Below are positions 10,886 through 21,350 of a stretch of DNA of 64,000 bases, piece by piece (positions within the stretch are counted from its first letter, which is position 1; every line of letters starts with the position of its first letter). The position numbers and the translations under genes were made by a program. The stretch comes from Schistocerca nitens. Lineage: Eukaryota; Arthropoda; Insecta; Orthoptera; Acrididae. The stretch is taken from the NCBI RefSeq assembly GCF_023898315.1, contig NC_064619.1, forward strand, positions 345,660,650 through 345,724,649, in the 5' to 3' direction. A model generated the notes under the pieces. That model was not told where the DNA came from and did no database searches. It saw only the letters and a list, made by a program, of their open reading frames with translations.

Positions 10886-12311
10886 TACACTCCTGGAAAT
10901 TGAAATAAGAACACCGTGAATTCATTGTCCCAGGAAGGGGAAACTTTATTGACACATTCCTGGCGTCAGATACATCACATGATCACCCTGACAGAACCAC
11001 AGGCACATAGACACAGGCAACAGAGCATGCACAATGTCGGCACTAGTACAGTGTATATCCACCTTTCGCAGCAATGCAGGCTGCTATTCTCCCATGGAGA
11101 CGATCGTAGAGATGCTGGATGTAGTCCCGTGGAACGGCTTGCCATGCCATTTCCACCTGGCGCCTCAGTTGGACCAGCGTTCGTGCTGGACTTGCAGACC
11201 GCGTGAGACGACGCTTCATCCAGTCCCAAACATGCTCAATGGGGGACAGATCCGGAGATCTTGCTGGCCAGGGTAGTTGACTTACACCTTCTAGAGCACG
11301 TTGGGTGGCACGGGATACATGCGGACGTGCATTGTCCTGTTGGAACAGCAAGTTCCCTTGCCGGTCTAGGAATGGTAGAACGATGGGTTCGATGACGGTT
11401 TGGATGTACCGTGCACTATTCAGTGTCCCCTCGACGATCACCAGTGGTGTACGGCCAGTGTAGGAGATCGCTCCCCACACCATGATGCCGGGTGTTGGCC
11501 CTGTGTGCCTCGGTCGTATGCAGTCCTGATTGTGGCGCTCACCTGCACGGAGCCAAACACGCATACGACCATCATTGGCACCAAGGCAGAAGCGACTCTC
11601 ATCGCCGAAGACGACACGTCTCCATTCGTCCCTCCATTCACGCCTGTCGCGACACCACTGGAGGCGGGTTGCACGATGTTGGGGCGTGAGCGGAAGACGG
11701 CCTAACGGTGTGCGGGACCGTAGCCCAGATTCATGGAGACGGTTGCGAATGGTCCTCGCCGATACCCCAGGAGCAACAGTGTCCCTAATTTGCTGGGAAG
11801 TGGCGGTGCGGTCCCCTACGGCACTGCGTAGGATCCTACGGTCTTGGCGTGCATCCGTGCGTCGCTGCGGTCCGGTCCCAGGTCGACGGGCACGTGCACC
11901 TTCCGCCGACCACTGGCGACAACATCGATGTACTGTGGAGACCTCACGCCCCACGTGTTGAGCAATTCGGCGGTACGTCCACCCGGCCTCCCGCATGCCC
12001 ACTATACGCCCTCGCTCAAAGTCCGTCAACTGCACATACGGTTCACGTCCACGCTGTCGCGGCATGCTACCAGTGTTAAAGACTGCGATGGAGCTCCGTA
12101 TGCCACGGCAAACTGGCTGACACTGACGGCGGCGGTGCACAAATGCTGCGCAGCTAGCGCCATTCGACGGCCAACACCGCGGGTCCTGGTGTGTCCGCTG
12201 TGCCGTGCGTGTGATCATTGCTTGTACAGCCCTCTCGCAGTGTCCGGAGCAAGTATGGTGGGTCTGACACACCGGTGTCAATGTGTTCTTTTTTCCATTT
12301 CCAGGAGTGTA
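10886..12311 (-). mobile_element. Tc1-like transposon, copy A (complete)
   Basis: The element has near-perfect terminal inverted repeats of about 29 bp starting CACTCCTGGAAAT. TA dinucleotides bound both sides (10886-10887 and 12310-12311), the Tc1/mariner target duplication. The interior is 1,422 bp, the same as copies B and C, from which it differs by roughly 1-2% by eye. A polyadenylation hexamer (TTTATT on the plus strand, 10945-10950) lies beyond the stop of the minus-strand transposase. A fold-back element begins 23 bp to the right. Confidence 0.95.
11043..12065 (-). CDS. Tc1-like transposase, DD32E, copy A
   Basis: A 340-aa transposase that would cut and paste the element by binding its inverted repeats. 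Two helix-turn-helix regions (about residues 11-52 and 75-115) are joined by a basic Arg/Gly linker. The IS630/Tc1 catalytic core has Asp155 (VVFGDESRF), Asp244 (FQQDNARPH) and Glu277 (SPIEHVW). I chose the ATG at 12063-12065 because MPRQRG begins a protein of the usual Tc1 length. The frame is open further upstream, through the terminal repeat and past the element to 12338. Compared with copies B and C it has Gly for Ser just before Asp155, and scattered changes such as WLRAG for WRRAG. No stop or frameshift is present, so it may encode active enzyme; this is inference from intactness. Confidence 0.9.
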   Translation of the reverse strand: MPRQRGREPYVQLTDFERGRIVGMREAGWTYRRIAQHVGREVSTVHRCCRQWSAEGARARRPGTGPQRRTDARQDRRILRSAVGDRTATSQQIRDTVAPGVSARTIRNRLHESGLRSRTPLGRLPLTPQHRATRLQWCRDRREWRDEWRRVVFGDESRFCLGANDGRMRVWLRAGERHNQDCIRPRHTGPTPGIMVWGAISYTGRTPLVIVEGTLNSARYIQTVIEPIVLPFLDRQGNLLFQQDNARPHVSRATQRALEGVSQLPWPARSPDLSPIEHVWDWMKRRLTRSASPARTLVQLRRQVEMAWQAVPRDYIQHLYDRLHGRIAACIAAKGGYTLY

Positions 12312-12333
12312 TAAACATGAAGGCAAAGAAATA

Positions 12334-12949
12334 TACACTGTGCAAAAAGTATCATTTTTTCGAAACTCTGTAATTGTCTCCCACAGTGATGCGTAAGTTT
12401 GAAATTTGGCTCAAAGGTGCCTACAGGCTTCCGCAATAGCGTGGCGCCCTGCGAAGTCATCCTCACACTCCGCGACGCTACAAACATCAAGGTGTCGACA
12501 CACGCGAAGAAAATGTGATATCTAAGCACATGGGCACTTAATTCCGCCCAAGGGCATCGTGGACGCATAATACGATAGGAAGATTGTCACACCCACTCTT
12601 ACCTCCATCGCAGAGGTGTGAGAAGATGGAGTGAAATGTCGGTAAGAGGGAGTGACTAGCCCACAATGGCGTTGAGTAGAGGGATGCTGAAGTTTGGTGC
12701 CAATGTGACATCAGTAACCTACCTTGCACCTCACATGAACTTCTGAGCTGTGGCCTCTTTTTTCGCATGTATCGACACCTTGTCGTTTGAAGCGACTCCG
12801 AGCACCATGATGACGTCACAGGACGCCATCCTTCAGCACCATGGCAGAGGAAGGTTGCATGCACCTTTGAGCCAAATTTCAAACTTAGGCGTCGCAGTAA
12901 GAGACAATTACGGGGTTTCGAAGAAGTTATGCTTTTTTTGCGCAGTGTA
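12334..12949. mobile_element. Fold-back DNA element with very long inverted repeats
   Basis: The two halves are inverted repeats of each other over roughly 200 bp, starting with TACACTGTGC on the left and its counterpart TACACTGCGC on the right. A well conserved inner block is AAGTTTGAAATTTGGCTCAA on both arms. TA is present at each end. No transposase is inside, so it is non-autonomous. Its distance from Tc1 copy A is only about 22 bp. Confidence 0.8.
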
Positions 12950-13690
12950 CTTCTTAAATAATTATGTTGAAACTGTGTAAAGAGAGTAAAGTTCCTTTAA
13001 TCAAGACATGCTGCAACAAGATAATATGTCAAACAGTTGAAGTCGTATGAGTACAAGAACGTAGAACTGTAAAGCAAAAGAACCGTAAGATATCGGACAA
13101 TTTCTTCTAAGCTGTAGTGTGAATCAGAGAAATGTATCATTCTGAATGTGACACAGAATTTGATGCTGATTTTCCATCAATTTCTGTTATCCTTGTTAAA
13201 TGTTACTGAGAGTCTCAATAAACAAGAATAGACAGCCCTTCATGCACCAATTTTTGGAATATCGTATAGGTAACTGATGTGTTTCATGCTGGTCCTGGCT
13301 CAACGTTGTGTCATCGACATGCTACTTTAGAATGTTAGCTACAGAAGTACTGGACAGATACAGTCTGTTACGCTAGAAGCAGGTTATAGCCACATTACTG
13401 GAAGATTAATTCCAGCAAGGTACACAAGCGCGGGCGTAATAGCTACCGGAGTCCGAGCGCAAATGTAAGCTATAAAGCAGCTACCTTCTCTGGTGCTCGC
13501 GTGTTCCTCCGCCGCGAACGAGTAATTCTTAAGAAGAAAGAAGGCGTGAAATCGGTTTAAGCTGATGGGTACGTATATTTCCTCCGGCAAGAAAACTACC
13601 TCGTTGCAAGTTTCAGCATTCACACCTGAGTGCCTGCGAGGGCAATTTCGGTTCAAAAAATTATTCCCGCTTCAGCACCTGTATCTTCAT
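12950..13690. other. Anonymous DNA
   Basis: I see no gene or repeat boundary. The short open frames have no recognisable motifs. Confidence 0.4.
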
Positions 13691-13699
13691 AGAGTTCTG

Positions 13700-13975
13700 A
13701 CTGATGGCGTCCGTAACGGAGGTGCATTCCGAGTCATCGAGTTTTTTTTTTCTTTGGCTGAAAACCAGAGCCTCGCAGGCATTCATAGGCGCTTGCAGAA
13801 TGTCGACTGGGATCTGGCAGTGAAAAAAAGCATGGTGAGTCGTTGGGCGAGCGTCTATCATCGTCGCAACAAGGTCGCATAAACCTGTCCAATCTCCCGT
13901 TCGCTGGTCAGCCGCGCACTCCTGCAGTGTTGGACTGTCGCTGTTGCTAAAATGACGGGCCTTGTCCTTGGCCCG
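13700..13975 (+). mobile_element. Mariner-like transposase N-terminal fragment
   Basis: A plus-strand frame reads RVIEFFFSLAENQSLAGIHRR, LQNVDWDLAVKKSMVSRW and ASVYHRR, the layout of the first mariner helix-turn-helix. A frame change near 13870 is followed by SRSLVSRALLQCWT, matching the position of the GRPR-type linker. The fragment ends without a catalytic core. A C-terminal mariner fragment in the same orientation appears at 15590-15862, beyond a LINE segment. Confidence 0.5.
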
Positions 13976-14224
13976 AGTCATAGGAGTTTAGGCTTGACCA
14001 AGCTATTCCTCCTCAATTCCTCGCTGTTTGGGATCTTTTTCCTCTGGTTCTGGATGTAAGAGAAAGAATTATCGGCCAGATGTCTCTGGCGGTTTCTTCT
14101 TCTTCTTCTTCTTGTGGCTTCCAGGCTTTCTGAACTCGATTTTGTTCAGACGGGAGATGCCCACTGGTGGCGTCTGCTGTTTGATGTACAGGACGGCTAG
14201 TTCTGTCATCTACATCCAGTCGGC

Positions 14225-15420
14225 ATCGGCGAAGACCGGGTATCAGTTTATCAACTCCAGATCTGCACGCCGGCCGAGTTCCCTCCCGTTGACCTTCTGG
14301 TTTAGAGGTTCACAGCCCCAGTGGAAAGAATACAGTTTGTGGAGTAGGGGAGAAATATTGCTTACTGTGAATGGATAGGAATTACCATAGTGGGGATAGC
14401 TGCCGTCGCGCAGGGAGTCTGCTACCTTCCTCACACAGTTCTTGTTTGGGAGGGGCAGGCATTCAAATTCCGGCTCGTCTTCTCCCTCGGGGGAATGGAT
14501 GTGTGTGATGTCCTTAGGTTAGTTAGGTTTAAATAGTTCTAAGTTCTATGGGTCTGATGACCTCAGATGTTAAGTCCAATAGTGCTCAGAGCCGTTTGAA
14601 CCATTTTTTTCTCCCTCGGTCTCCATGGTCGTCTCCTCTGCCGTCTGCGTGTCTGCAGAGGCAGAAGGGGCGGCCGTTTCCAAGGGGGCCGTCTTGCTGT
14701 CGACGGGTGTCCCCGATTCGTCCCTAGCAGACGGCGTTTCCGCGTCGGCCAGGGTGACGGTCGTTAGCGTTTCTGCGTCTACCCTCATGCTGGCGCGGGG
14801 GTCGGCGCCTCTTCAGGTGTCGTGCGAGATGCGAGGTACAGGGCTACCCTCAGTTGTGTCACCTCGCGACGCATCTCGTCGAGTTCCGCCCTCAGGGCCG
14901 CCCCCTCTTCCGCTATGACGGATTTGAGCGCGGCGATGGCGTCCTCGCTGGCTTTCCGCAACATTTCGCGGAACACGCCCTCGTCGTCTATTCTGTGGTG
15001 CGGCCTGCTTCTCCTGCTTGAGTAGGAGGGCGGGGTGTCCACCTTCTCTTCTTGGGCCACCTATTCATGTGTGGTGACCCCTTTCTGCCGCTTCCATGAC
15101 TTCAGATAGCCACAGCTGCGCGAATTTTCGTCGTGCGCGCCGCCGCAATTTACACACGTGGCCGCGGTACCTCTTAGTTTGTCGCAGTTGCGTGTATCGC
15201 GCGGTGTCCCGCACTTCACACACGCCACTGCACCGTCGCAGGTCCTCGCTGTGTGTCCCATCTTCTGGCACTTATAGCACTGGAATTGTGCCACGAGCTT
15301 CCGCTTCTTCTTCTTGTTGCCGCTACCGTTGCTCCCGACTGCCTTTAGCAGGAGCTCGACGGAGGCAGCAGCTTGTCTCTTCCTCCTTTCCTACGGCTGG
15401 ACATGGCGTTGGGTTAGTGG
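14225..15420 (-). mobile_element. LINE ORF1 (gag-like) fragment with zinc knuckles
   Basis: On the minus strand a basic stretch (KKKKRK) leads into three CCHC-type zinc knuckles at about 15285-15110: CYKCQKMGHTARTC, CVKCGTPRDTRNC (His replaced by Arg) and CVNCGGAHDENSRSC. After a single in-frame stop at 15061-15063 the frame continues with a charged, coiled-coil-like region (ALKSVIAEEGAALRAELDEM) and an acidic Ser/Thr/Ala-rich stretch. A SINE1 piece (14491-14609) then interrupts it. Ignoring that insertion, the frame resumes in phase (ETEGE, then DEPEFECLPLP). Three knuckles are typical of ORF1 in Jockey/I-type LINEs, where the protein binds RNA. The long C-terminal part is unusual and I do not recognise it. 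No ORF2 follows. Confidence 0.7.
14491..14609 (+). mobile_element. SINE1, 5'-truncated, inside LINE ORF1
   Basis: Only the body and tail are present (from ATGGATGTGTGTGATGTCC to GAACCATTTTTT). The target duplication TCTCCCTCGG lies at 14481-14490 and 14610-14619, which dates this insertion after the LINE fragment. Confidence 0.85.
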
Positions 15421-15589
15421 CGTACGCGAGCGACGGTATCGAAGTGCGTGCGTGCGTGTGTAGTGTGTGTGTGCAGTGTTGGAAATTGAAGTCAGTCTCA
15501 TTCGAGCTGATCAACTGATCACCATGAAACCGCCTCTCCACAACTGGACGTCTCTCTGTTGGCAGTTCTGACACACTGGTTCATCAGGT

Positions 15590-15862
15590 GTTGTACTCAA
15601 AGGTGCCCGTTGGGTTCCTCCTTGCCTAAAATCATAAAGAGCAACGAACGATGCTTTCCGCGGGAAACAATACCTGAATGATTGGGAGGTTATTCGTGCA
15701 GCAAGACGTTGGCTCCGACATCGACCAGTAGAGCTGTACCACGCGGCCATACAGACCCTCCCAGTAAGGTGGCATAAGGGGGTCACATTGAACAGAGACG
15801 AAGGTTTTGTTGAAAAATTGAGTTTTGTAGCGAAAAGAGTGGGGAAAAATGGTGTACTGGGA
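15590..15862 (+). mobile_element. Mariner-like transposase C-terminal fragment
   Basis: An open plus-strand frame (from about 15640 to a TGA at 15866-15868) reads DWEVIRAARRWLRHRPVELY, then HAAIQTLPVRWHKGVTL and GFVEK. This matches the C-terminal tail of mariner transposases, whose usual end is a WLR..P.EFY...I..L..RW.KC......YVEK pattern. The catalytic core is missing. Together with 13700-13975 it may be one mariner broken apart by later insertion and deletion. Confidence 0.55.
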
Positions 15863-15899
15863 TCCTGAATAAAACCAATTTGCTTTCAGAAAAAAATGT

Positions 15900-17755
15900 G
15901 TTGCATTACTTGTTGAACGCCTCTCATATATTTCGAAAATATCCACGGTGTTTTCAGTATTCTAAGAGATATTTCATGTGAGGCGCATGTATCACAAAAC
16001 GTTGTCTACGTCGAAAATAATTATCTTAAACATTTCATGTTATGCTGTTTCGAAGTCATTGGGACCCTAATGTACTTACTAGTATTGCTTTAGTCATAAC
16101 GCATGTGGACAAGCTCGGAGGTTGGATGATGATATACATACATAAACAATAGTTAGATAAATACAATGTGACTTATATTGTGTGGTTGAAATTCAGAATG
16201 CCCAGTAGTCTAGGAGCACTTTTATTATCTGTGCGTTAAATCTGTCACGCGAAAAAGTCTTAAGCCATTAGTATTGCCTGTAACACAGGCGTGCATCAGA
16301 GAATCCGGGTTACACCAATAGAAACAATAACTTTAAAAAAAGTAGAAAACGACTCGCCCAAGCTTAGACTTGACAGGGCAACCTTACCAAGGTATCGTGT
16401 AGCGCCAGTATTGATATGACATTAATCATACAGGTTCAATAAGAGTCAGCGTAAGCTCTGAAAAAGTCGATACATGTGGATTTCTCCCTCTCTTTTCCCT
16501 CTCTGGCCCTGAACATTCCAAATTTAACATACATGTAATGGCCAATAGTTCATCTTAAATTAATTTAGAGAAAAGGCAACTGAATAGGCGTAAATTGCTC
16601 TTATGATCAATTGGAAAGAAGGAAATGAGCTCTGCTCTCGATACTTGCAACTCTGTAGCAATCTGCTGCTCTGCATGTGGGACAATGTGAATTCAACCAG
16701 GCTCTTCAAAACGATTAACGATGAAGTGCCTCGCATTCCTATACAGCCGCGGCCTGAAATACGCCGCCTAAGAATACCGACATGACTCACAAGTCAAAGA
16801 AGTCACATGACTGACCAATTTAATTACTTCTAATGTATACCACATTTATTTGCTATGTCATTTAGGGATTAAAAAACCCATCAAGCATCAATACAGGCAT
16901 TCTGAAAAGATGAGCGGGATGATAAAAGGAAAGAAAAATACACAAGACTCTCTTCAATGTATCGACAATAACACGGATGAAGCTAACTGAAGAGAAAAGC
17001 GATAAAACACTACGTATGTGTTTAGCAAGAGCGGACAGCTTAATTTCCTTTCTCTTGCTTGAACTTTTCGTACGTTCTTTAAACCATTTCAGATAATGGC
17101 CAGTATGACTTCATCTCTAGAAAAACACGATGTCTTACCCAAAAATTTCATAAACGAGACAATGTCTTTCTTGTTTTTCATTGATTTCACTTCCCAGCTT
17201 CGTAAATGCGCCATCAGTGTGTCTGACTGCCACCTTGATTTGATCGACGCCTCTGATAAAAATGTTTCCTTGAAGATCTAGTGACTAATTTCTCAGGTCG
17301 ACATCAATGCTACCTGCATGTCCATTCACAGTTCTCTGTTTAGTGACCCATAGGCAGAGGATGAAGGAGTGGTCAATCGACACTGCGCTTTTTACTGTAT
17401 CTGATGGCGTTTTTAGGCAGTACTTCGCACTAAGAATAGTACAACAATTTTACTCTCCATAAAAAAGTGGAAGTAGTTCTTACGTTAATAGTTGATGATG
17501 TTTCCCGCTGTAGCTGGTGTCAGTTAACAGTGAAGCTGTGTACATTTGGAACAGCCAATGACAGCTGTCTGGATTTGTAAGGCTCTGTATTTTTTTTATT
17601 CTTTTAGACGCTGTATTGACAGTCGAGTGTGGTCGTTCCCAGGGAAAAATATTCTATAAATTTCGATAGAGCTTTGTAGCACTTAAATGTGAATGTTAAG
17701 TTAGAGTAAGAAGTGCGTCTAACGGTTCATCTCTGCCACACTTGACGCAACAGTG
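15900..17755. other. Anonymous AT-rich DNA
   Basis: No recognisable gene, RNA or transposon ends were found in this 1.85-kb stretch. Confidence 0.4.
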
Positions 17756-18055
17756 CGAAGCCAACATGTCAGCTCACAAGGGGACCGCTCCCACTTGTCT
17801 TCATCAATTTCGACGAAATTTATGGTATGTACAGAGATTGGCCAGAACTGAAAGCGAGAGAAATCAGAGCTCCAGATGGCCAAACGTTTATAAAAAAGTG
17901 AAATCTTTTGCCGCGGAGAGTTCAGAACACAAATGCGACGGTAGTGGGTCGAATCCTTATGCGTAATATGACTTTTATTTTTTATTTTACGTTACTTACA
18001 CTGCAAATAAACCGAAATAAATCTCAGTATATTGTATTTATTGATATTTTCGTAG

Positions 18056-18373
18056 ATGGCATGCAAGTGTAGCGCAAAGGAAAAGTTCGAATCCCGAGGG
18101 TTCAAAAATTTACGAATGTCTTCATTACTTCATCAAAACCTGGGAAACTTACAACACCTTCGTACAAAAATTTTTTTAGCTGTTGTGATGGAGCCCTACG
18201 TGCAGAAACACAAATTTATTCCGTTTATTGACTTGTTGGGAGGACAAACTAATCCACAGTTATACGAGAAAATTTTTCTAGTTGAAGGAGAGTTGCCGTC
18301 GTGCAATATTAACGTGACTCTCCCAATATGGTCTCTGCTAGGGCAACCCTGCGATGTCTACTTTTATCGTCAG
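18056..18373 (+). other. Candidate 318-bp exon of unknown function
   Basis: A 106-codon open frame starts with ATG right after a pyrimidine/AT-rich acceptor-like TTTTCGTAG and stops being flanked as coding at CAG|GTAAGG, a near-consensus 5' splice donor. The exon would be phase 0 at both ends. The peptide (MACKCSAKEKFESRG..., IPFIDLLGGQTNPQLYEKI, ...LLGQPCDVYFYRQ) has one N-glycosylation motif (NVT) and matches no domain I know. Its beginning contains GTTCGAATCCC, a B-box-like string, so it may instead be part of an unrecognised repeat. Confidence that it is a host exon is low. Confidence 0.25.
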
Positions 18374-18408
18374 GTAAGGATTTGACCAAAAAAACTTGTA
18401 TTTCTGTT

Positions 18409-18518
18409 CTACAGTGTGTATCAAAATTAGTGACATAAACGCATACAGCTGAAAGCACACAACAATAGAAGCAAACAAGTATCAGTAAACATGGGCTTCT
18501 AAAACGCATACCTTAATA
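18409..18518. repeat. One arm of the fold-back MITE seen at 21069
   Basis: About 107 bp starting CTACAGTGTGTATC aligns with the left arm of the element at 21069-21350, including the shared block TAAACGCATACAG. No right arm is visible here, so it is a partial copy. Confidence 0.6.
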
Positions 18519-19061
18519 ACTACCACCAAAAAGCTACTCTTATCTTACAGATAGAGAAAAAGGAACCACCTTCCGAGAAGACTGCATCAAAATACACTCC
18601 ACTCTACATCACCAGCTATTCTCGGCAATAATTGTCGAAATGATGCGTTTCACATGGTTTGCTCCCTAACTGTGCAATGTACGAGTACTTTTAATGGCTG
18701 TAGATCCTATTTGGTTTCCTAAAGAAACTTTAAAACATCAATGAAATTGTAAAAACGTGGCGTTTATAATGTATGCAAGATGCCGAGAAAATTACTGCTC
18801 CTCCTCGTTTTACGATGAATATCATCCCATCATGTGTATATCATCCACTGTAACATAATAAACATATTTAATTTTATTTACGAAGCTCTCGTGCACGCCG
18901 TTCAATTTCTTCCAGGAAATGTATTTGCAATCGTGAATTTTCCTTTACTTTTCCTTTTTATGCCTTATATGAAAATATTAATACATACAAAACATTGAGC
19001 ATTATTTCGGTTTGTTTGCAGTGCACCGTAAAAACAGAAAATAAAGGAAATAGTTTCCACA
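18519..19061. other. Anonymous AT-rich DNA
   Basis: No recognisable feature. Confidence 0.4.
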
Positions 19062-19137
19062 AAGGGACTCGACCCAGCGTCCCTCTGATTAGCATTCAGT
19101 ATTCCTTCTGCTGCGCCAGCTGCTGCCTGGAAAATAC
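19062..19137 (-). pseudogene. tRNA-like pseudogene or SINE head
   Basis: On the minus strand an A-box-like CTGGCGCAGCAGAAGG is followed about 40 bp later by a B-box-like GGGTCGAGTCCC. The anticodon arm is not clean and the acceptor stem does not close well, so a functional tRNA is unlikely. Confidence 0.35.
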
Positions 19138-19139
19138 GC

Positions 19140-20138
19140 TAACATAAATTGATCATGCCTCATCCGACCGGCACCAAAAATGCAGTTATTTTTCTCTAAA
19201 CGTTTGCCATGTTGAGCTCCCGTTTCTACCGCTTCCATTTCTCACCAAGCCTTGCACCTACCATTAATTTGGACGAAATCGTTGATAACGGGTATGTGCG
19301 GTCCTCTTGTCAGTTACGGCTCTGCATACAAACGACTATATCTTTTAACCACCCTACTTTTGCTGTGATATATTTTAACATATGGCCGAGGTTGAGTGTT
19401 GATCTGCTTGTTGTCACGGAGCGTCGTGCATTGCCCGGTATCTGTGTGCCGGATTATCAGACCGTCCAAAGCAAGAGAACCCTAGATTTAATGAAGTTGC
19501 AGTCACTGGGACCTTTTTACCATAAGCAGTCAAATAAAGAGTAGGTTTAAGATGCAGTGTCCGAGCTGTTAAGGTATTATGTATTCGGCTGTAGCTCACG
19601 CCCATCGAACTAGTCTCGTAAAGAATCGGAGCCAAGCCACTCGATGCGTGTCTGCAGTTCTTTGCCAGTGGCCCTGCATTTTGTGTAAGACTTACTGCCT
19701 TTTCGGCTTTACTCCGTCTTTCTTTTTATGCCTTCGTGGCTAAAGGTCACGAATTGGGAACGTCCGTTGCCTTTACAGAAACCGTAACTTCTCGCACAGT
19801 CAGGCCCCCTAAAAGGTAGAAAATTTCTTCGTGATACTTCGCCTGCCACTAAAGCGCGGAATAAATAAGCGGCTTTCGTGAACCGTGGTCGAATCCACCC
19901 GCTCTGTGCCTGCTGCGTAAAGCGTTCCGTTACGTTTATCACGCTGCCTGGGAAGATATTTACGCTCTCCCTATAAATCAAAATCTTCTTTCGTTCTGCT
20001 GATACATCTCCGAAGCCGTCATGTAGTATATAAGCGACCCAAGTGTTAGGAAAATTTCTTATTAATTTAAAAATAACGTTTCTGGCGTATATGTGTCAAG
20101 TTACAGTACTTCTGTAGGTAGCGAAAGAAAGAAAAAAG
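19140..20138. other. Anonymous DNA
   Basis: Open frames of around 100 codons exist on both strands (19209-19544 plus), but none carries a motif I recognise. Confidence 0.35.
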
Positions 20139-20200
20139 TGTAAAATGCTCTACTCTGAAACTCTCATGGTGTAAAATGCTCCGCTCTGAAACACTCCTGG
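20139..20200. repeat. 31-bp tandem duplication
   Basis: Two adjacent 31-bp units starting TGTAAAATGCTC differ at about four positions. Confidence 0.85.
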
Positions 20201-20388
20201 TGAGATAGAAAAACAATTTTTAAGGCACCTTTGCTACAAGCAACGGAGAAACATGGATTATTTCGGATACTGTGGCTTCTATTGTATCTGAATGAGCTAC
20301 TAATCCAGAGCAAGTCGGAGTGGTGATGGGGCTGCCATCTGACCTTCTAGTCGTAGTTCCCTCTTCATTAGGGAGTGATATACAGGGC

Positions 20389-20950
20389 GAGTCAGGAGGA
20401 AAGGTACATGCTTTGAGACGCGGTAGTATTGGTCATTCTGAACAAAAAGCTTCATATGGACATTTGCGAATGGTTTGATAGCACTTTTGTACGTTTTTCG
20501 TTAATAACTCGAAAACCGCACACTCCAACGAAAACGTGTCTCAGTACACAATTAACCTAAATTAAATTTTCTACAAAAAAGTCCTATTTACTTTTTGTCG
20601 AAGGCTAACAGTTTGCGCGGAGAGGTCGCGAGAATATTGAAAATCTCGCGCGTCGCGTGTGTGCTGCAGGTAAGGTACTTCTTGTAGGCCAGTTTGAGGT
20701 ATTTTTCCGACTTGATGAACCACAAGCGTCCTGTATCAAAATGTTCGTCTCAGCTTCCTCTATATGTCTGTGGTACGTTGTAAACAATGACAATTAATAA
20801 TGCAGAAAATAAATAGAAATGTACATTAAAAGTGTTCTATTTCGAAAAACATTTGGAATAGGGTATATGTAAACATGAAGATTTTTTTCAGAATCAGTAA
20901 TGCTATCCCCCGTCAAAACAAATACCTTTCCTCCTGACTCACCCTGTATA
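20389..20950. mobile_element. MITE with CAGGGYGAGTCAGGAGG ends
   Basis: Inverted repeats of about 60 bp (imperfect) start TATACAGGGCGAGTCAGG on the left and TATACAGGGTGAGTCAGG on the complementary right end. TA/TATA flanks both sides, as for Tc1/mariner-type MITEs. The 555-bp interior has no coding potential, so it would depend on another element's transposase. Confidence 0.8.
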
Positions 20951-21068
20951 CACTGAACAGCAACTGAATGTTTTCTGTTTGTCGCATTTACACAAGAAAG
21001 GCTAAAAAACAGAGTTTCGGCTTGAAACAAGCTTGTTTACATAAACCAGAGTTCCTGTTTCTCTGATC

Positions 21069-21350
21069 TACAGGGTGCATCGTAATTAATGACGTAAACG
21101 CATACAGTTGGAAGTATATGGTAACAGTGGCAAGAAAGTCTCAATAAACATGGGCTCCTAAAACGCTTACTTTAAAAAGTATGAGCACTTCTTCATTTTC
21201 GTTACTGTGAAACATTTCTTCTAGTGAAAAGGTGCTAGTAGCTCCTAAGGTATGCGTTTTAGTGTCCGTGTTTATTGAGACATTTTTGTTCCCAGTATCA
21301 TGTACTTTCAGCTGTATGCGTTTACGCCATTAATTAGGATACACCCTGTG
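21069..21350. mobile_element. Fold-back MITE with about 105-bp arms
   Basis: The left arm (from TACAGGGTGCATCGTAATTA) and the right arm read inverted share about 105 bp, including TAAACGCATACAG and CTCAATAAACA. The loop between them is about 70 bp. A partial relative is at 18409. Confidence 0.8.

Noticed and set aside
11400-12314. Open frames of 100-156 codons opposite the Tc1 transposase genes (also at 49017-49988 and 53034-54074)
   Set aside because: They are antisense shadows of the GC-rich transposase, repeated identically in all three copies, and have no motifs of their own.
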